Below, piece after piece: positions 18,044-26,339 of a stretch of DNA of 64,000 nt. Below the pieces are notes generated by a model. That model saw nothing but the letters and a program-made list of their open reading frames with translations. It ran no database searches and was not told the DNA's origin. This DNA comes from Caloranaerobacter sp050286925 (GTDB lineage Bacteria; Bacillota; Clostridia; Tissierellales; Thermohalobacteraceae), in NCBI RefSeq assembly GCF_050286925.1, contig NZ_JBFWFX010000005.1:111924-175923 (forward strand). Direction: 5' to 3'. Position numbers and translations under genes: made by a program. Position 1 is the first letter of the stretch. The number at the start of each line of letters is the position of its first letter.

Positions 18044-19219
18044 ATGAATAATAAATTTTTACTATTATTAATAATAATTTTATGTTTTATACCGAGGTAT
18101 GCTGTTGGGGAAGAAGATAGTATTGGAGTAGATAATATTATAGAAGAACAATTAGAAAAATTGAATATAAAAGAGTTACAAAGTATTATTGACAATATTA
18201 CAAAAGATAATGAGCAGTATTTAAATAAAATAGATATTTTAACTTATATAAAATCTTTACTAAAAGGTGAAAAAATATTTTCTTTTGAAGAAGTATTAAA
18301 GAATTTGCTGACTTTAATATTTAAAGAAATAATAATAAATTCAAAATTACTGGGGCAGCTTTTGATATTAGCAATTCTTTGTGCAGTATTGACAAATGTA
18401 CAGAGTGCTTTTGAAAGGAATACAGTTGGTGAATTAGCGTTTTATGTTTGTTATATGTTGCTAATAGCTATTGCAATGAAAAGTTTTGTAGTTTCAATGA
18501 GTTTAGCTAACAAAGCTATAGATGAAATGGTTTTGTTTATGCAGGCTTTGTTGCCAATTTTAATAACTCTTTTATTGGCAGTAGGAGGAATAACGAGTGC
18601 AGCTATTTTTAAGCCAATTATTTTTGGTAGTGTGAGTATAATGAGCACATTAATGAAAAATGTTATATTACCTTTAATTTTTTTTTCAGCAGTAATAGGA
18701 ATAATTAGTAAATTATCTGATAAAGTGCAGATATCAAAATTATCTAGTATTATTAGACAAATAACAACTACCATATTAGGTATGTTATTAACTGTTTTTT
18801 TAGGTATTATGTCAATTCATGGAGTTACAACCTCAAAACTAGATGGAGTTACTATTAAAACAGCAAAGTTTGCAGTAGATTCTTTTATACCAATCGTAGG
18901 TGGTTTTCTATCTGAAGCTATTGATACTGTCATTAGTTGTTCTTTACTATTAAAAAATGCTATAGGTGTAATTGGATTGATTTTAATATTTATGATTTGT
19001 GCTATACCAATTGTTAAAATAATATCTTTGATTTTAATTTATAAATTTACAACTGTTATAATAGAACCAATTTCGGATAGTAGGATAATTGAGTGTTTAA
19101 ACGAAATTTCTAAATCTCTTTTGATGATATTTGCTGTAATTAGTTCAGTAGGAATAATGTTCTTTATAGCCGTTACAATAATTGTTGGAGCTGGGAATAT
19201 AACAACTATGTTAAGATAG
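18044..19219 (+). CDS. spoIIIAE: Stage III sporulation protein AE
   Basis: The largest membrane protein of the SpoIIIA complex, 391 residues. An N-terminal signal sequence (about 1-20, FLLLLIIILCFIPRYAVG) is followed by an external helical region and then about seven to eight membrane helices. It is thought to form or gate the conduit through which the mother cell supports the forespore. ATG 18044 is preferred over GTG 18035, which overlaps the AGGTG ribosome site. Confidence 0.95.
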   Translation: MNNKFLLLLIIILCFIPRYAVGEEDSIGVDNIIEEQLEKLNIKELQSIIDNITKDNEQYLNKIDILTYIKSLLKGEKIFSFEEVLKNLLTLIFKEIIINSKLLGQLLILAILCAVLTNVQSAFERNTVGELAFYVCYMLLIAIAMKSFVVSMSLANKAIDEMVLFMQALLPILITLLLAVGGITSAAIFKPIIFGSVSIMSTLMKNVILPLIFFSAVIGIISKLSDKVQISKLSSIIRQITTTILGMLLTVFLGIMSIHGVTTSKLDGVTIKTAKFAVDSFIPIVGGFLSEAIDTVISCSLLLKNAIGVIGLILIFMICAIPIVKIISLILIYKFTTVIIEPISDSRIIECLNEISKSLLMIFAVISSVGIMFFIAVTIIVGAGNITTMLR

Positions 19220-19231
19220 AGGTGGTATTTT

Positions 19232-19867
19232 TTGATAAATTTATTACGACAGTGGACTGTTACAATAGTAACTTTGGTTGTGCTTATAACGTTTCTTGAA
19301 ATAATATTACCTAAGAGTGATTTAAAGAAATATATAAATGTTACAACTGGCTTTCTTTTGATAATTACGATATTAAATCCATTCATAAAATTATTAAGTA
19401 ACGATATAAATATAGAAAAAGAAGTATTTAAAAATATTATGTTAAAACCGGAAAATAATTTTTACATAACAGATGATTACAGAAGATATCAAGAAAATCA
19501 AACAATAAAATTATACAAAAATAAAATTAAAAAACACATTAAAAAAACCATAGAAGATACTTTTAGATATAAAGTTATAGAAATAAACATCGATATTGAA
19601 AAAAAAGAAACGGAAAATTTTGGAAAAATAAAGAAAATAAATTTAGTATTAAGTCAAGAATATACTAATTTAGAAAATAAAAATACCTATGATAAGTATT
19701 CAATAAATATTGAGTCAGTAGGGGAAATAGAAGTTAATTTAAAAAGCGTTGAGACAGAAAAAATAGAAAATAGTGATAGGATTAATTATAAATCAGATGA
19801 AATTAAAAAACTAATTTCGAATAATTATAAACTTCCAAAAGAAAGCATTTCAATTATATACAAGTAA
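19232..19867 (+). CDS. spoIIIAF: Stage III sporulation protein AF
   Basis: A 211-residue membrane protein with two N-terminal hydrophobic helices (about 6-24 and 34-52) and a Lys/Glu-rich soluble domain in the mother cell-forespore intermembrane space. The motif ITFLEIILPKSDLKKY is typical. Start is TTG 19232 after AGAGGTGG. The C-terminal YKLPKESISIIYK closely follows the family pattern. Confidence 0.93.
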   Translation: MINLLRQWTVTIVTLVVLITFLEIILPKSDLKKYINVTTGFLLIITILNPFIKLLSNDINIEKEVFKNIMLKPENNFYITDDYRRYQENQTIKLYKNKIKKHIKKTIEDTFRYKVIEINIDIEKKETENFGKIKKINLVLSQEYTNLENKNTYDKYSINIESVGEIEVNLKSVETEKIENSDRINYKSDEIKKLISNNYKLPKESISIIYK

Positions 19868-19885
19868 AAAGTTAGGAGGATTTTT

Positions 19886-20476
19886 ATGAAAATACTAGAT
19901 TTATTAAAAGAAAAGTTTGATAATAACAATCTCATGATGACATTAATGATAATTATTGTTTTAGGAGCAATTATTTTGATAGCTACAAGTTCTTTGGTAG
20001 AAGAAACCGGTAAAAAAAATGTGCCTAAAACAGTTTTGTATGAAGAAAGTAGTATTTCGCAAAATAACAGTAAAATAATAGAAGATTATGCAAATACAAT
20101 TGAAAAAAAACTAGAAGATATTTTAAGTAAGATAAAGGGAGTTGGAAAGGTCAAAGTAATGGTAACTTTAGAAGATACGGTCGAGAGGATACCAGCGGTT
20201 AATACAACTAGAACGGAGGAAAAAACAAGTGAAAAAGATTCAAAGGGGGGGATCAGAGAAGTTTTTAAACAAGATTATTCAGAACAAGTAGTTGTTAATA
20301 ATAACAATAATGATGCATTAGTAATAATTAAAGAAGTTAAACCAAAAGTAAAAGGAGTTATTGTTGTAGCAGAGGGTGCAGATGATTTATATATAAAGGA
20401 AAAGCTTTATGATGCTGTAAAAACAGTATTAGGGATAAGTGGTAATAGAGTAGGAATATTTTCTAGTAAACCATAA
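19886..20476 (+). CDS. spoIIIAG: Stage III sporulation protein AG (ring-forming)
   Basis: Forms a large ring in the intermembrane space as part of the SpoIIIA-SpoIIQ channel. One N-terminal membrane helix (about 18-36) is followed by the ring-building domain; LSKIKGVGKVKVMVTLED and VKGVIVVAEGADD are family hallmarks. Length 196 residues. It is followed by a 123-base gap containing a repeated hairpin element before spoIIIAH, so the last gene may be expressed at a different level. Confidence 0.95.
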   Translation: MKILDLLKEKFDNNNLMMTLMIIIVLGAIILIATSSLVEETGKKNVPKTVLYEESSISQNNSKIIEDYANTIEKKLEDILSKIKGVGKVKVMVTLEDTVERIPAVNTTRTEEKTSEKDSKGGIREVFKQDYSEQVVVNNNNNDALVIIKEVKPKVKGVIVVAEGADDLYIKEKLYDAVKTVLGISGNRVGIFSSKP

Positions 20477-20510
20477 GGAAACCATATTTTGTTAAATTAT
20501 AGATAATTTT

Positions 20511-20579
20511 AAATATAAATTCTATTTATAGGTATAGGCAAAATCTTCATTAATCTATTTAAATTGAAGATTTTGTTTT
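20511..20579 (+). repeat. Intergenic hairpin repeat, copy A (between spoIIIAG and spoIIIAH)
   Basis: About 69 bases that recur at 36247-36315 with roughly 83 per cent identity without gaps. The core is an inverted pair AAAATCTTCA (20540-20549) and TGAAGATTTT (20565-20574) followed by GTTTTAATT, so it could act as a weak terminator or processing site. It ends 21 bases before the spoIIIAH start codon. Confidence 0.7.
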
Positions 20580-20599
20580 AATTAATAGGGGGGAGATAT

Positions 20600-21271
20600 A
20601 TGGTTATTAAGAAAAGGACTTTACTATTAGTATCATTATTAATAGTTTTAACAATTATTGGTTATATTAATCATTCGATTACTAAACAGGCATTATTAGA
20701 AACTACAAGTGAATATGAGAAATATGAAGATAAGAATTTAAAAGATGTATTGACGGACGATAATAAAACTGTAGAAACTATTTCTACTAAATATATACAG
20801 AATGAAAATACAAATAAAGATGATAAAATTATTGATAGTAAAGATAGTACTATATCTTCATTATCAAGTAAAACTGAAAATACAATAGAAGAAAATATTA
20901 CAAAAGAAGAAAATCGTAGGAGTAATAATTATTTTGTAGAATACAGACTTTCAAGAGACAAATTGCGCGCAAGTTTAGTTGAAAGGCTAAATAATATTAT
21001 TGATAATGAAAAGACAGATGAAGAGACTAGGAAAAAAGCACAAGAAGAAATAATAAGAATTGGAAATATTTCAGAGAAAGAATTATTAATTGAAGGATTA
21101 ATAAAAGCTAAAGGGTTCGAAGACGCACTTGTATTTTTAAAAGATAATAGCGTAAGAGTAATAGTATCGGCAGATGTACTTAACGAGCAGGATGTAATGA
21201 AAATTTTAGAAATAGTAAAAAGCGAGACTAATTTTGAACCTTCAGCAATAAAAATAATGAAAAAATATTAG
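20600..21271 (+). CDS. spoIIIAH: Stage III sporulation protein AH
   Basis: The mother-cell membrane partner of forespore SpoIIQ; together they bridge the intermembrane space. One N-terminal membrane helix (about 6-24), a low-complexity Lys/Asp/Ser/Thr linker (about 30-110), then the YscJ/FliF-like domain with FVEYRLSRDKLRASL and KGFEDALVFLKD. Length 223 residues, close to the family norm. ATG follows GGGGGGAGA. Confidence 0.95.
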   Translation: MVIKKRTLLLVSLLIVLTIIGYINHSITKQALLETTSEYEKYEDKNLKDVLTDDNKTVETISTKYIQNENTNKDDKIIDSKDSTISSLSSKTENTIEENITKEENRRSNNYFVEYRLSRDKLRASLVERLNNIIDNEKTDEETRKKAQEEIIRIGNISEKELLIEGLIKAKGFEDALVFLKDNSVRVIVSADVLNEQDVMKILEIVKSETNFEPSAIKIMKKY

Positions 21272-21277
21272 TTATAT

Positions 21278-21306
21278 TTGTCAAAAGTTAATGGGTTTGG
21301 TATAAT
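21278..21306 (+). promoter_or_regulatory. Sigma-A promoter of the asp23-amaP unit
   Basis: TTGTCA (21278-21283) and a perfect TATAAT (21301-21306) with a 17-base spacer. It lies directly after spoIIIAH and drives the asp23 gene, giving a leader of about 35 bases. Confidence 0.85.
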
Positions 21307-21345
21307 ATTTATGTGTTGTTGTGAAGATTTTGGGAGGTGAAGTAA

Positions 21346-21747
21346 ATGACCGAGATAAATAATAAAACTAGTGAATATGGGCAAATTAAAATAGCAGATG
21401 AAGTAGTAGGTATTATTGCAGGTTTGGCTGCAACTGAAGTAAAAGGAGTTGCAGGTATGAGTGGTGGAATTGCTGGTGGTATTTCAGAAATGTTGGGAAG
21501 AAAGAATTTATCTAAAGGTGTAAAAGTAGAAGTAGGAGAGAAGGAAGCTGCAATAGATTTATACATAATTGTTGAATATGGAGCTAAGATACCTGAAGTA
21601 GCATGGGAGATACAAGAAAACGTAAAAAATGCAGTACAGACTATGACAGGTTTAAATGTAGTAGAAGTAAATATACATGTTCAAGGTGTTCATATAGAAA
21701 AAGAAACTAAGGAAGAAGAACAACAGTTGCAACCAAGAGTAAGATAG
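21346..21747 (+). CDS. asp23: Asp23/Gls24-family envelope stress protein
   Basis: A 133-residue protein of the Asp23 family, small alpha/beta proteins that coat the membrane through the anchor AmaP and are linked to envelope stress. IADEVVGIIAGLAATEVKGVAGM and the Gly-rich segment GGIAGGISEMLGRK are family features (first motif core: EVVGIIAGLAA). The gene has its own sigma-A promoter and is followed by a terminator-like hairpin before the amaP gene, so it is probably made in excess over AmaP. Confidence 0.93.
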   Translation: MTEINNKTSEYGQIKIADEVVGIIAGLAATEVKGVAGMSGGIAGGISEMLGRKNLSKGVKVEVGEKEAAIDLYIIVEYGAKIPEVAWEIQENVKNAVQTMTGLNVVEVNIHVQGVHIEKETKEEEQQLQPRVR

Positions 21748-21750
21748 TAA

Positions 21751-21784
21751 AATTAAACCCTCTGATTTTTCAGAGGGTTAATTT
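21751..21784 (+). terminator. Terminator or attenuator between asp23 and amaP
   Basis: Stem AAACCCTCTGA / TCAGAGGGTT with a TTTT loop (21756-21779), flanked by AATT on both sides. The following run TTTAAATAT is weak for termination, so partial read-through into amaP is likely. This would set the ratio of coat protein to anchor. Confidence 0.7.
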
Positions 21785-21809
21785 AAATATCTTTAAGGAA
21801 GGTGTTATA

Positions 21810-22349
21810 ATGAACATATTTGATAGAATTGTTTTCACGATTTTTACTATATTTTTTGTATTAATTTCAATCATTATAATTATATTACCTTTTAATATTA
21901 TACAAAATAATATTATCGATGAAGTAGTCTTCTTTTTAAATAGTTTAGAAGGGAAGTACTGGATAATATTAATAGGTTTGGTGGTATTATTGATAAGTTT
22001 AAGACTTTTATTTTCTGGAATTAAGAGGAATAAAAAGAGTGAATATATAATTAAGTATACAAGTTTAGGAGAGCTCAGGATATCAACTCAGACAATAGAA
22101 GGTTTAACTTATAGTGTTACAAATAGTTTTAATGAAATAAGAGATGTTAAAGCGAATGTTGAAATAATTGATGATGAGTTGATAATATTGATTAATGCAA
22201 GAGTTAGTCCTAATGTTAATATACCTGAAATTATTTTCAAAATACAAGAAAAGGTAAAAGAACATGTTCAAAATTGTTCTGGAATTAAGGTTAGAGAAGT
22301 TAAGTTTAAGATTAGTGAAATTGCTTCTCAAGTTAGGACTATTAAGTAA
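21810..22349 (+). CDS. amaP: AmaP-like membrane anchor of Asp23
   Basis: A 179-residue protein with two N-terminal membrane helices (about 7-27 and 50-70) joined by a short loop, then an Asp23-like cytoplasmic domain (YIIKYTSLGELRISTQTIEG onward; core LGELRIS). AmaP binds Asp23 to the membrane in other Firmicutes. The gene lies between asp23 and a DUF2273 gene, the usual trio. ATG follows AAGGAAGGTG. Confidence 0.88.
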   Translation: MNIFDRIVFTIFTIFFVLISIIIIILPFNIIQNNIIDEVVFFLNSLEGKYWIILIGLVVLLISLRLLFSGIKRNKKSEYIIKYTSLGELRISTQTIEGLTYSVTNSFNEIRDVKANVEIIDDELIILINARVSPNVNIPEIIFKIQEKVKEHVQNCSGIKVREVKFKISEIASQVRTIK

Positions 22350-22365
22350 ATAAGAGGTGTTAAAA

Positions 22366-22593
22366 GTGTATAGAGAAAAATTAATAGAATTATTTCAAAA
22401 GCATCAAGGTAAAATAATTGGGAGCGTATTAGGATTTTTTATTGCAATAATTATTCTTTTGATTGGTTTATTTAAAACATTGTTTATTTGTATATGTGTT
22501 TATATTGGTTATTATTTTGGAAATAAAATTGATAAGAGAGAAGATTTAAAGGAAATACTTGATAGAATTTTACCACCAGCTAAGTATAGATAA
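22366..22593 (+). CDS. DUF2273 small membrane protein
   Basis: A 75-residue protein with one long hydrophobic stretch (IIGSVLGFFIAIIILLIGLF) that probably forms a helical hairpin, followed by GYYFGNKIDKREDLKEIL, the usual end of DUF2273 proteins. These accompany amaP and asp23 genes. Function is unknown. GTG 22366 is chosen over GTG 22357, which lies within the AGAGGTG ribosome site. Confidence 0.85.
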   Translation: MYREKLIELFQKHQGKIIGSVLGFFIAIIILLIGLFKTLFICICVYIGYYFGNKIDKREDLKEILDRILPPAKYR

Positions 22594-22651
22594 TACATAT
22601 TTTTTAAAAATATAAGGGAAAATAATACAACAAGAGATGAGGTGCATAAGT

Positions 22652-23065
22652 ATGAGTAGAAAGATTGCAAGAGAAGCAGCTGTAAAATTATTATATCAAA
22701 TGGAGATAAATGAAGACTTTTCAAAACAAACAAAGGAGGATTATTTAAAGAATAATCGTTTTAAAGAAGACGAGATAGAGTATCTAAATAGGGTTTTTGA
22801 ACATTTAATTGAACAATTACCAATAATAGACTCAAAAATAGAAAAATATTCAGAAGGATGGAAAATAAATAGAATAGCAAAAGTAGATTTGTCAATTTTA
22901 AGATTAGCGATATTTGAGATAATGTATATGGATGATATACCTATTGAAGTTTCGATAAATGAAGCTCTTGAAATTAGTAAAAAATATAGTACGGAAGAGT
23001 CTAGCAGATTTATTAACGGACTATTAGGTGGTTTTGTAAAAGAATGGAATGATATTAATGGATAA
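22652..23065 (+). CDS. nusB: Transcription antitermination factor NusB
   Basis: An all-helical RNA-binding protein that with NusE recognises boxA on rRNA transcripts. SRKIAREAAVKLLYQME at the start, KIDRIAKVDLSILRLAIFE-like core (WKINRIAKVDLSILRLA) and EALEISKKYSTEESSRFING are the family signatures. ATG 22652 follows GATGAGGTG; an earlier ATG at 22637 would add five residues. Its stop overlaps the next start. Confidence 0.96.
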   Translation: MSRKIAREAAVKLLYQMEINEDFSKQTKEDYLKNNRFKEDEIEYLNRVFEHLIEQLPIIDSKIEKYSEGWKINRIAKVDLSILRLAIFEIMYMDDIPIEVSINEALEISKKYSTEESSRFINGLLGGFVKEWNDING

Positions 23066-24014
23066 TTATTATCTAGGAATAGATACAAGTGCATATACAA
23101 CTTCTATTGCAGTATTAAATGATGATGGCAAAATAATTATTGATTTGAGGAAATTATTAAAAGTAAAGAAAGGAAGTCTAGGATTAAGACAGCAAGAAGC
23201 AGTTTTTCAACACATAAACAACTTACCTGAAATGTTTAGTTGTATAGCAAATGAAATTGAAGTAAGTAAAATAAAAACTATATCAGCTAGTGTAAAACCA
23301 AGAAATGTTATTGATTCTTATATGCCAGTCTTTAAGGTTGCACAAGGGTATGCATTTATATTAGCAAAAGCTTTGGGTGCGAATTATAAAGAGTTTTCAC
23401 ATCAAGATGGCCACATAGCGGCAGGTATTTTAAGTTGTACTATTCAACATTTAGAAAAATTTTTAGCTTTACATATTTCAGGAGGAACTACAGAGCTTTT
23501 GCTTATAGAAAATAAAAATAATAATTTTTCAATAAAGCAGATTGGTGGTACATTAGATATTAGTGCTGGACAGTTAATAGATAGAATAGGTGTTGAGTTA
23601 GGATTGCCTTTTCCTTGTGGGCCATATTTGGACGAACTATCAACTAGTGGTAGTTTTATAGAAAAAGACGTTCCAGTCAGTACTAATAGAACATGGATAA
23701 ATTTTTCTGGTCCAGAGACTTTTTTTAAAAAGATTATAAAACAGCATATTGATAGACCAGAGAATGTAGCATTAGCATTATTCGATTGTATTGCTAAATC
23801 TTTAAGTAAAATTATTAAATATGCAATTAGAACATATAAAATAAATGACATTTTAGTTATAGGGGGGGTTGGTTCTAATAATTATATAAGGAAAAAGTTA
23901 GAGAATGATATAGTTAATAAAGGTATTGGAAAATTATTTTTTCCAAATAAAAATTTTTGTACTGACAATGCTATTGGAATAGCATATCTTGGATTAACTA
24001 AACATGGGTTATAG
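23058..24014 (+). CDS. TsaD/Kae1-like protein (M22 family paralogue)
   Basis: A 318-residue ASKHA-fold protein related to TsaD, the enzyme that transfers threonylcarbamoyl to tRNA. The metal-binding HxxxH is kept as H115-QDG-H119, with ISGGTTELLLIE and VIGGVGSNNYIRKKL matching the ATP-binding loops. It sits between nusB and folD, where clostridia carry this protein, and not with tsaB/tsaE, so it is more likely a paralogue of unknown function than the main TsaD. ATG 23058 overlaps the nusB stop and has only a weak ribosome site, suggesting translational coupling. Confidence 0.8.
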   Translation: MDNYYLGIDTSAYTTSIAVLNDDGKIIIDLRKLLKVKKGSLGLRQQEAVFQHINNLPEMFSCIANEIEVSKIKTISASVKPRNVIDSYMPVFKVAQGYAFILAKALGANYKEFSHQDGHIAAGILSCTIQHLEKFLALHISGGTTELLLIENKNNNFSIKQIGGTLDISAGQLIDRIGVELGLPFPCGPYLDELSTSGSFIEKDVPVSTNRTWINFSGPETFFKKIIKQHIDRPENVALALFDCIAKSLSKIIKYAIRTYKINDILVIGGVGSNNYIRKKLENDIVNKGIGKLFFPNKNFCTDNAIGIAYLGLTKHGL

Positions 24015-24027
24015 GAGGGGGAGTTTT

Positions 24028-24888
24028 ATGAAAAACAATATTATCAATGGTAAAGAAATTGCTAAAAACATAAGAGCTGGTTTAGCTAAAGAGATTGAAA
24101 TAATCAAATCGAAATATGGAAAAGTTCCTGGTTTAGCAGTAGTTTTAGTAGGAAATGATCCAGCTTCACATACATATGTTTCAATGAAAGAAAAAGCATG
24201 TAAAAAAATAGGTATGTATTCAGAAGTTCATCGTTTGAGTGAAGATACTACTCAAGATCAAATAATTGAATTAATAGAAAAATTAAATAAAGATGATAAA
24301 ATAGATGGAATATTAGTACAATTACCTTTACCAAAAGGAATTAATGAAAATATTGTTAATTATAAAATTTCACCTGAAAAGGATGTAGATGGTTTTCATG
24401 CTGTAAATGCTGGTAATTTATTTTTAGGTGAAAAAGGATTTGTTCCTTGCACTCCTAAAGGGATTATAAGATTAATTAAAGAAACTGGTATTGAGATTGA
24501 AGGGAAAAATGCTGTTGTTGTTGGAAGAAGTAATATTGTGGGTAAACCTACAGCTATTTTATTATTAAATGAAAATGCAACTGTTAAAATATGTCATTCT
24601 CGTACTAGAGATTTAGCTAAACATGTTAAAGAAGCTGACATTTTAGTCTCAGCAGTTGGTAAACCTGAAATAATAAAAGGGGAAATGATTAAAGAAGGGG
24701 CAGTAGTTATTGATGCAGGAACTACAAAAGTTAATGGAAAATTAGTTGGTGATGTAGAATTTGATTTAGCAAAAGATAAAGCTTCTTGGATAACTCCAGT
24801 TCCTGGTGGAGTAGGTCCAATGACTATTGCTATGCTATTAGAAAATACATTGGAGGCATTTAAGAAGAGATGGAATTTAGAGCCTTAA
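24028..24888 (+). CDS. folD: Methylenetetrahydrofolate dehydrogenase / cyclohydrolase
   Basis: A bifunctional one-carbon enzyme interconverting methylene-, methenyl- and formyl-tetrahydrofolate. The catalytic YVSMKEKACKKIGM segment holds the essential Tyr and Lys, DGILVQLPLP and PVPGGVGPMTIAMLLENT are complete, and VVVGRSNIVGKP is the dinucleotide-binding loop. Length 286 residues. ATG 24028 follows GGAGGGGGAG. Its last residues overlap xseA by 19 bases. Confidence 0.97.
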   Translation: MKNNIINGKEIAKNIRAGLAKEIEIIKSKYGKVPGLAVVLVGNDPASHTYVSMKEKACKKIGMYSEVHRLSEDTTQDQIIELIEKLNKDDKIDGILVQLPLPKGINENIVNYKISPEKDVDGFHAVNAGNLFLGEKGFVPCTPKGIIRLIKETGIEIEGKNAVVVGRSNIVGKPTAILLLNENATVKICHSRTRDLAKHVKEADILVSAVGKPEIIKGEMIKEGAVVIDAGTTKVNGKLVGDVEFDLAKDKASWITPVPGGVGPMTIAMLLENTLEAFKKRWNLEP

Positions 24889-26093
24889 CAGTTAGCGAAT
24901 TAAATAATTATTTAAAAAGGGTTCTAATCAATGATCCGATTTTAAATTCTATTAATGTTGAAGGTGAGATATCAAACTTAAAGCGACATAAAAATGGACA
25001 TTTATATTTCTCCCTAAAAGACCAAAAATCTAAAATTAATTGTGTAATGTTTAATAGCGAAGTGCAAAAAATTAGGTTTAATATTGAAAATGGATTGAAT
25101 GTAATTATATCTGGATATGTTTCAGTGTATGAAAGAGATGGTTTATATCAATTGTATGTAAGAAATATTAAACCGGTTGGATTAGGAGAATTGTATTTAG
25201 CATTCGAACAATTAAAGAAAAAACTGCAAAATGAAGGTCTATTTGATAAAGAAAAGAAAAAGAAGTTGCCCTATTTGCCAAAAAAAGTAGGGGTAGTAAC
25301 TTCTTCATCAGGAGCTGCTATTAAAGATATAATAAAAGTTATGAAAAGGAGATTGCCTTCTGCTGACATAATTATTTATCCTGTATTAGTACAAGGGATT
25401 AAAGCAGCTAATGAAATAAGTAATGCTATAAAGTTTTTTAACCAAAGAGATGATATTGATGTGATAATTGTTGGCAGAGGCGGTGGATCGATTGAAGAGT
25501 TATGGGCGTTTAATGAGGAGATAGTTGCAAAAGCTATTTATGAATCTAAAATACCTATTGTATCTGCAGTAGGACATGAAACAGATTTTACAATATCAGA
25601 TTATGTAGCTGATTTAAGAGCACCAACACCATCAGCTGCTGCTGAGTTAGTAGCTCCAAATATAATTGAATTAAAAGAAAAGATTTTTTTACAATACAAA
25701 AGGTTAATAAAATCATATGAAAGTTATATCAAAAATAAGGAGAATTTAATAAAAACTTATAAAATATCGATAGCAAGTAATAGATTTATAGAAAAAATTA
25801 CAGTTACAAGACAAAAATTAGAGTATTGCTATAAGGAACTGTTAAATAGTTTTGATAGATACATTAGTGATAATTTAAACAATATTAATTTCTTAAATGA
25901 GAGACTTAATAATTTGAATCCTAAAAAGATTTTGAATAGAGGATATGCAATACCAATAAAAAAAGATGGGAAAATAGTAAAAAGTGTTGATGAAGTAATC
26001 AATGGAGAAATTTTGACACTAATATTAGATAACGGTTTTATAAAAGTAAAAGTTATGGATAAATCCAATTCATTAGGGGTTGATAGTAAGTGA
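24870..26093 (+). CDS. xseA: Exodeoxyribonuclease VII large subunit
   Basis: The catalytic subunit of ExoVII, which trims single-stranded DNA from both ends. An N-terminal OB domain (LTVSELNNYLKRVLI, residues 5-95) is followed by the catalytic core with GRGGGSIEELWAFNEE and SAVGHETDFTISDYVADLRAPTPSAAAE (core AVGHETDFTI), then a coiled coil (about 260-345). Length 407 residues. Its start lies within the folD 3' end, indicating translational coupling. Confidence 0.97.
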   Translation: MEFRALTVSELNNYLKRVLINDPILNSINVEGEISNLKRHKNGHLYFSLKDQKSKINCVMFNSEVQKIRFNIENGLNVIISGYVSVYERDGLYQLYVRNIKPVGLGELYLAFEQLKKKLQNEGLFDKEKKKKLPYLPKKVGVVTSSSGAAIKDIIKVMKRRLPSADIIIYPVLVQGIKAANEISNAIKFFNQRDDIDVIIVGRGGGSIEELWAFNEEIVAKAIYESKIPIVSAVGHETDFTISDYVADLRAPTPSAAAELVAPNIIELKEKIFLQYKRLIKSYESYIKNKENLIKTYKISIASNRFIEKITVTRQKLEYCYKELLNSFDRYISDNLNNINFLNERLNNLNPKKILNRGYAIPIKKDGKIVKSVDEVINGEILTLILDNGFIKVKVMDKSNSLGVDSK

Positions 26094-26323
26094 AAGAAGA
26101 AGTTGAAAATATTAAATTTGAAGAGGCACTAGAAAAATTAGAGCAGACAGTAAGAAAAATAGAAAGTGGTCAACTTACTTTAGATGAGACTATAGAAGAA
26201 TTCACTAAAGGTGTTAAATTGTATAATTACTGTTTAAAAATGTTGAATGAAGCTAAAGGGAAGATTAAAATGGTTGTGGAAAAAGAAAATGTGGAATATG
26301 ATGAAATAGATTTTACAATGTAG
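26090..26323 (+). CDS. xseB: Exodeoxyribonuclease VII small subunit
   Basis: A 77-residue two-helix protein that wraps the coiled coil of XseA. FEEALEKLEQTVRKIESG and LTLDETIEEFTKGVKL are family hallmarks. The GTG start overlaps the xseA stop (GTGA), typical for coupled subunits. ispA follows 16 bases later. Confidence 0.96.
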   Translation: MKEEVENIKFEEALEKLEQTVRKIESGQLTLDETIEEFTKGVKLYNYCLKMLNEAKGKIKMVVEKENVEYDEIDFTM

Positions 26324-26339
26324 TATATAGGAGGATAGT

